A stretch of DNA of 18,942 bases from UBA11606 sp049437325 (lineage in GTDB: Bacteria > Actinomycetota > Acidimicrobiia > Acidimicrobiales > Aldehydirespiratoraceae): NCBI GenBank assembly GCA_049437325.1, contig JBMTIM010000053.1, positions 1-18,942 on the forward strand, given 5' to 3'. The number at the start of each line of letters is the position of its first letter. The first letter of the stretch is position 1. The position numbers and the translations under genes are program-made. Shown here piece by piece: positions 14,273 through 18,942 of the stretch. The notes under the pieces are model-generated. The model made no database searches. It was not told where the DNA came from and worked only from the letters and a program-made list of their open reading frames with translations.

Positions 14273-14662
14273 ATGACCGAATCCGGCCCTGCCCTCCCGG
14301 CCCACAAACGGCCGTACGACGACACGCCGGTGCACACCGTCGATCTGCCGCCACTCCCGATCCGCGACCGGAATATTCCGGCGGAGGCATGGATCGAGGC
14401 GCCACTCGCACTGCTGCAGTCCGGCGACGACATCGGCTCGCCGCGCATTGCCTACAAACGCCGCATCGGGTCCTGGCTGCTCTGGCGGGCCGGCCCTGCC
14501 CGAAAGGCGAACTCGCGCTATGTCGCACTCCACGCCGACGACCTCAGCCGAGTGTTCTTCTTCCGTCTCTTCCCCGACGGTTCGGGAGAAGGGATCGGCC
14601 CGCGCGGTATCGCCCATGCGCGATTTCGGACCTGGAAGGAGGAATTGCACGAGACCCCCTGA
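14273..14662 (+). CDS. Conserved-looking 129-residue protein, function unknown
   Basis: A soluble basic protein with no signal peptide or membrane helix. A Pro-rich N-terminus (PPLPIRDRNIPAEAWIEAP) leads into a compact region containing IAYKRRIGSWLLWRAGPARKANSRYVALH and VFFFRLFPDGSGEGIGPRG, ending FRTWKEELHETP. Several aromatic and basic positions look structurally constrained. I do not recognise the family. The ATG at 14273 is supported by the TACGGT box 6 nt upstream and lies 33 bp after the toxin stop. The amidase gene 78 bp downstream has its own promoter. Confidence 0.75.
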   Translation: MTESGPALPAHKRPYDDTPVHTVDLPPLPIRDRNIPAEAWIEAPLALLQSGDDIGSPRIAYKRRIGSWLLWRAGPARKANSRYVALHADDLSRVFFFRLFPDGSGEGIGPRGIAHARFRTWKEELHETP

Positions 14663-14728
14663 CCGGTCGCCACAACAGGCAGGGATCGGACGCACTGCTC
14701 CCCGGCCGGCCGGTCCCAACCCACGGGC

Positions 14729-14734
14729 TACTGT
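14729..14734 (+). promoter_or_regulatory. -10 box (TACTGT) for the amidase gene, leaderless
   Basis: TACTGT ends 6 nt before the ATG at 14741. Confidence 0.5.
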
Positions 14735-14740
14735 CGGCCC

Positions 14741-16123
14741 ATGAACGAAACACCGTGGCAGGGAGACGTCGTCGGTCTTGTGGAGGCCTTCCGGTCAGGT
14801 GAGCGATCACCGATCGAAGAACTGGAAGCGACGCTCACAGCGGTCGACGCCAGTGAACTCAACGCGGTGTGCCATGTCGATGCCGACGCCGCTCGACGCG
14901 CTGCAGCGGTAGCCGACGTCTCGCTCCCCTATGGCGGTGTGCCGCTGGCGGTGAAAGAGCTTCTGGCCGTCGGTGGGTGGCCTGCCACCGAGGGATCGAT
15001 CCCGCTCAAGGACGAGGTGTTCGACGAGGACAGCATCTCCGTGCAACGGCTGAAGGCAGCCGGCGCTATCCCCGCCGTGCAGACGACGTCGAGTGAGTTC
15101 GGAGCCACCAACCAGACCACGACCAAACTCCACGGCGCCACTCGCAATCCGTGGCACCTCGAACGTACGCCGGGCGGAAGCTCCGGCGGATCGGCAGCAG
15201 GCGTCGCCGGTGGCCTGTTTGCGCTGGCCACCGCCAGTGATGGTGGGGGCTCGATCCGGATCCCAGCCGGCTTCTGCGGTTTGATCGGCCTGAAGTCGAC
15301 CTTCGGTCGGATCCCCCGAGGGCCTGGCGCGATTTTGGGAAATGCGACCTCGGTCGAGGGAACCGTCAGTCGCAGCGTTCGCGATGCAGCCCGGTATCTC
15401 GATGTCACGAACGGGTTCGACGGGCGCGACCCGCGATCGCTTCCTCGGGTGGAGGGCTACGAGACCGGCCTCGGCACCCACCTCGACGACATCGGTTCCC
15501 TTCGCGTCGCCATCATTCCCGACCTCAGCTGTGCGGTGATCGGACCCGAGACCGAAGCGGTGGTGGCAGCGGCAGCCGAGGAACTGGTTGCGCTGGCCGG
15601 GATGCGACGAGTGGATCTCGAGCTCCGACTCCCGAGCATCATGGGGGTGTGGGGCGCCACTGGCGGGGTGGGGATCCGCAAGTCGCTCGGCGATCGCTGG
15701 CCGGACTGTGCCCCCGAACTCGGGGGCGTCGAACGGTACGGCCAGTTTGCAGCCGACACACGGTTCACGATCGACGCCATGGCCCGGGCCGAGACCAGGC
15801 GCGCTGCATTCAACGATGCAATGGCTGCGATGTTCGCCGAGGTCGACATCGTGCTCGCAGCCACCAACCCAGCGCCCGCCTTCGACGCCGAGGGCCGTAT
15901 CCCTCACGTGTTCGAGGGAAGAGAGTCCACCCCTGGCAACAACGGTGCGCTCACTGCGCCCGCCAACATCTACGGCAACCCGGCGATCGCGCTCCCCGCC
16001 GGTCGTGCAAGTGACGGCTTACCGATCAGTCTTCAGGTGATGGCTCCCCACTTTCGCGAGGATCTGCTCCTCGATCTTGCCCTGATCTGGGAACGCGAAC
16101 ATCCGGTCGAACTGGCGGTCTAA
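14741..16123 (+). CDS. Amidase signature family enzyme
   Basis: A 460-residue amide hydrolase of the amidase-signature family. The Ser-cisSer-Lys triad can be placed: K72 in GVPLAVKELL, the cis-Ser S148 in GGSSGGSAAGVAGG (145-158), and the nucleophile S171 in DGGGSIRIPAGFCG. The downstream GLKSTFGRIPRGP and C-terminal NIYGNPAIALPAG segments are also typical. It is not assigned as GatA: no gatB/gatC neighbours are present, so a catabolic or detoxifying amide substrate is more likely, but cannot be specified. The ATG at 14741 lies 6 nt after a TACTGT box. The stop codon sits one base before the first dyad of the sufC control region. Confidence 0.93.
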   Translation: MNETPWQGDVVGLVEAFRSGERSPIEELEATLTAVDASELNAVCHVDADAARRAAAVADVSLPYGGVPLAVKELLAVGGWPATEGSIPLKDEVFDEDSISVQRLKAAGAIPAVQTTSSEFGATNQTTTKLHGATRNPWHLERTPGGSSGGSAAGVAGGLFALATASDGGGSIRIPAGFCGLIGLKSTFGRIPRGPGAILGNATSVEGTVSRSVRDAARYLDVTNGFDGRDPRSLPRVEGYETGLGTHLDDIGSLRVAIIPDLSCAVIGPETEAVVAAAAEELVALAGMRRVDLELRLPSIMGVWGATGGVGIRKSLGDRWPDCAPELGGVERYGQFAADTRFTIDAMARAETRRAAFNDAMAAMFAEVDIVLAATNPAPAFDAEGRIPHVFEGRESTPGNNGALTAPANIYGNPAIALPAGRASDGLPISLQVMAPHFREDLLLDLALIWEREHPVELAV

Positions 16124-16147
16124 TTAGCACTACGTGCGTAGTGTTAA
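16124..16147. promoter_or_regulatory. Upstream 24-bp dyad in the sufC control region
   Basis: TTAGCACTACG and CGTAGTGTTAA are inverted arms of 11 bp (one G/T mismatch) around a 2-bp centre. It lies at about -52 to -28 relative to the inferred start of transcription, over the -35 region, as expected for a repressor site. The sequence does not match an IdeR, Fur or IscR box that I know well. It could also act as a weak terminator for the amidase gene, but no T-run follows. Confidence 0.6.
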
Positions 16148-16148
16148 T

Positions 16149-16175
16149 CATGACCGGAGGCATAGACTTTCGGTC

Positions 16176-16178
<3 letters not shown>
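16149..16178. promoter_or_regulatory. Second dyad spanning the sufC -10 box and start codon
   Basis: CATGACCG (16149-16156) and CGGTCATG (16171-16178) are perfect 8-bp inverted arms around a 14-bp spacer that contains the TAGACT box. The right arm includes the sufC ATG. It begins 2 bp after the upstream dyad ends. Confidence 0.55.
16163..16168 (+). promoter_or_regulatory. -10 box (TAGACT) for sufCSU, leaderless
   Basis: TAGACT ends 7 nt before the sufC ATG at 16176. A GGAGG at 16156-16160 is too far from the ATG to serve as its ribosome-binding site, which favours a leaderless start. Confidence 0.55.
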
Positions 16179-16930
<752 letters not shown>

Positions 16931-16934
<4 letters not shown>

Positions 16935-18175
16935 GCGGCATCCCGACCGACATCAAGAACGATTTCCCGATCCTGCACCAGCAGGTCCACGGCAAGCCGC
17001 TGATCTACCTCGACTCTGGCAACACGTCACAGAAGCCACGGGCCGTGATCGACGCCATGAGCGACTACTACGAGACGATCAATGCGAACGTCCACCGCGG
17101 CTCGTACGAGATCGCCGTGAGAGCCACCGATGCGCTCGAGGGCGCCCGCGCCAAGGTTGCCCGCTTCATCAACGCACCGGCGGTCAGCGAGGTCGTCCTC
17201 ACCAAAAACGCCACCGAGGCGATGAATCTGCTCGCTCGAAGTTGGGGGACTGCAAACCTCGGACCAGGTGACGCGGTCGTCATCTCCGAGATGGAACACC
17301 ACGCCAACATCGTGCCGTGGCACATGCTCGCCGCCGAAAAAGGGTTCGAGCTGCGATGGATCCCCGTGACCGCCGACGGCCACCTCGATCTCACCACCCT
17401 CGACACGCTGCTCGACGGCGCCAAACTGCTTTCGATCACGGCGATGTCGAATGTGCTCGGCACCCTCAACGACATTCCCCGCCTGGCCGAAGCCGCCCAT
17501 GCCTGCGGTGCGCTTGTCGCCGTCGACGGCAGCCAGTACGTGCCGCACGTCCCCACCGATGTCCAGGCGATGGGAGCCGACTTCTTGGTGTTCACCGGAC
17601 ACAAGATGCTGGGTCCGATGGGGATCGGGGTCCTGTGGGCCCGCGCCGAGATTCTGGAAGCGATGCCGCCGTTTCTCGGGGGCGGCGAGATGATCCTCAA
17701 CGTCACGAAGGAGGGCTTCACCACCACCGACATTCCCTGGAAGTTCGAGGCGGGAACACCGATGGTCGCCGAAGCGGTCGGCCTCGGTGCTGCGGTCGAC
17801 TACCTCGTCGGACTCGGCATGGAACACGTCCGTCGTCACGAGATCGAACTGACTGCGTATGCGCTCCGAACCCTCACCGAGCGCTTCGGCGACACGATCG
17901 TCATCCATGGTCCGTCAGAGCCAGCGGAACGAGGCGGTGTGATGTCGTTCGTCTACGGCGAGCCCGATGCCCGGGTGCATCCCCACGACATCGCCCAAGT
18001 ACTCGATCAGGCCGGCGTGTGCGTTCGCGCCGGCCATCACTGCGCCAAGCCGCTGCTGCAAACGATGCAAGTACCGGCAACGAGCCGTGCGTCCCTCTAC
18101 GTCTACAACGACGAATCCGACATCGATGCCCTCGCCGATGCCCTCGAGGCATCGAGCGACATCTTCGCCTTCTAG
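16931..18175 (+). CDS. sufS: Cysteine desulfurase SufS
   Basis: A 414-residue PLP enzyme that takes sulfur from L-cysteine as a Cys-bound persulfide for Fe-S assembly. The PLP Lys is K225 in FTGHKMLGPMGIGVLW, and the persulfide Cys is C371 in RAGHHCAKPLLQ, the short-loop arrangement of group II (SufS) desulfurases. The N-terminal YLDSGNTSQKPRAVIDAM and ANVHRGSYEIA segments are typical. The GTG start overlaps the sufC stop by four bases, so the two are coupled. It passes sulfur to SufU, encoded 25 bp downstream. Confidence 0.97.
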
Positions 18176-18200
18176 GCTGGGCAACGCTAGGACCACACTG

Positions 18201-18698
18201 ATGCCCGGACTCGACGACCTGTACCGAGAAGTCATTCTCGACCACTATCGCTCGCCCAGAAACCGCGGTGAGCTCGAGACGCCGCCCGCTGTGCGCGCCG
18301 AGGGTTTCAACCCGCTGTGCGGCGACGAAATCATCGTTTTCATCGATGTCGACGATGCCGGAGTGATCGCCGACATCGCCATCGGTGGTCAGGGTTGTTC
18401 GATCTCACAGGCGGCTGCATCGATGATGTCGGCGGCGGTGAAGGGCAAGACCATCGCCGATGCGCGTCGGTACATCGGGGCGTTCAAGGGCCTGATGAGT
18501 ATTCACGAGGGCGAGATCGGTGGCGATGGCTCGGAAGCCGAGATCGGCATCACAGCCGACCTCGGTGACAGCCACGGCGTCGAACTCGGCGATCTCGAGG
18601 CACTCAAGGGTGTGGTGAAGTTTCCGGTCCGCATCAAATGTGCCACGCTCAGTTGGAACACCCTCGCCGAAGCACTGGCCGAGGCCGAGGCGTCCTGA
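18201..18698 (+). CDS. sufU: Zinc-dependent sulfurtransferase SufU
   Basis: A 165-residue SufU, the zinc-binding partner that accepts persulfide sulfur from SufS in Gram-positive bacteria. The conserved ligands are C40 and D42 (NPLCGDE), C66 (GGQGCSIS) and C147 (VRIKCATLSW), with the insertion between the second and third Cys that separates SufU from IscU. The ATG at 18201 matches the usual LDDLYREVILDHYRSPRNRG start. It lies 25 bp after sufS and is probably the last gene of the sufCSU unit. No sufT follows directly. Confidence 0.96.
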   Translation: MPGLDDLYREVILDHYRSPRNRGELETPPAVRAEGFNPLCGDEIIVFIDVDDAGVIADIAIGGQGCSISQAAASMMSAAVKGKTIADARRYIGAFKGLMSIHEGEIGGDGSEAEIGITADLGDSHGVELGDLEALKGVVKFPVRIKCATLSWNTLAEALAEAEAS

Positions 18699-18772
18699 GC
18701 GACGAAGCAGCCGGGTGCACCGGCACGTCATCGCGAACGGCAGCACCATGATCCTCGGCCCGGTCGCTGGAC

Positions 18773-18778
18773 TACCGT
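18773..18778 (+). promoter_or_regulatory. -10 box (TACCGT) for the DUF2510 gene, leaderless
   Basis: TACCGT ends 7 nt before the GTG at 18786. Confidence 0.5.
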
Positions 18779-18785
18779 CACCGCC

Positions 18786-18942
18786 GTGACGACTCCGCCG
18801 GCCGGTTGGTACGACGACCCCGAGAGCCCCACACACCATCGGTTCTGGGACGGCGCGAACTGGACAGATCATCGCTCACACAAGAACGCCGATCCCCCGA
18901 TCGAAGCGGCGGTGTCGAGCTCGGCGTGGAACATCTTTCCCG
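18786..18942 (+). CDS. DUF2510-domain protein, 3' end off window
   Basis: The first 52 residues of a protein starting with a DUF2510 domain: PPAGWYDDPESPTHHRFWDG, then ANWTDH. This short domain, with the PAGWYxDP and RxWDGxxWT motifs, caps many actinobacterial proteins, frequently membrane proteins of unknown role. The rest of the protein lies beyond the window, so its function cannot be judged. The GTG start is supported by the domain being complete from residue 4 and by a TACCGT box 7 nt upstream. It is separated from sufU by 87 bp and has its own promoter. Confidence 0.88.
   Translation, partial: MTTPPAGWYDDPESPTHHRFWDGANWTDHRSHKNADPPIEAAVSSSAWNIFP

Noticed and set aside
14807..15907. A 366-codon minus-strand frame antisense to the amidase
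   Set aside because: The amidase has its full catalytic signature; the antisense product shows no family features.

Overview
The window is high-GC DNA with densely packed genes. It contains a homodimeric AceE-type pyruvate dehydrogenase E1, an E2/E3 pair, a DUF2510 protein, an uncharacterised HhH-GPD protein of the TIGR03252 type, a SUF cluster using SufU, and many starts that sit 6-8 nt after a TAnnnT -10 box (leaderless transcripts). Together these point to a chromosomal segment of an actinomycete, most plausibly an Acidimicrobiia-like (Ilumatobacter-type) bacterium. The phylum is fairly secure; the class is inference.

Layout. Positions 1-2321 (minus): the N-terminal part of a lipoyl-carrying E2 acyltransferase (running off the left edge), dihydrolipoyl dehydrogenase upstream of it, and a possible tiny membrane peptide. 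Positions 2355-2972 (plus): a secreted or lipid-anchored TlpA/DsbE-like thioredoxin whose active site reads W-A-P-W-UGA-S-T-C. The frame stays open for 101 codons after the UGA, and a GGUC-loop hairpin lies 18-37 nt downstream. I interpret this as a selenoprotein with a bacterial SECIS element; it is the most notable find here. Positions 3112-4818 (plus): a diguanylate cyclase with a degenerate HD-GYP-like N-terminus and a GAF domain. Positions 4839-6051: a LapA-domain membrane protein (minus) and a TIGR01777 epimerase-like SDR (plus). Positions 6055-7128 (minus): an RNase HI fused to a SLOG/YpsA-like nucleotide-binding domain. Positions 7161-10474 (plus): aceE, translationally coupled to a TIGR03252-type HhH-GPD protein.

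Positions 10471-12250 (minus): an alpha/beta-hydrolase-fold protein lacking the nucleophilic Ser, a 65-residue protein, a 339-bp non-coding interval with a terminator and other strong inverted repeats, and a membrane-anchored protein of unknown function. Positions 12354-13469 (minus): an acyl-CoA dehydrogenase. Positions 13524-14239 (plus): a Phd/PIN toxin-antitoxin pair with a dyad over its promoter and start. Positions 14273-16123 (plus): an unknown 129-residue protein and an amidase-signature enzyme. Positions 16176-18698 (plus): sufC-sufS-sufU without sufB/sufD, preceded by two adjacent dyads at the promoter. From 18786 (plus): a DUF2510 protein running off the right edge.

Functionally, AceE, the E2 and Lpd could form one pyruvate dehydrogenase complex, although their genes are about 5 kb apart; the E2 and Lpd may also serve 2-oxoglutarate dehydrogenase. 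SufC/S/U supply sulfur and ATPase functions for Fe-S assembly. The remaining genes are mostly individually promoted housekeeping or accessory genes. No insertion sequence, CRISPR array, rRNA or tRNA gene was found.
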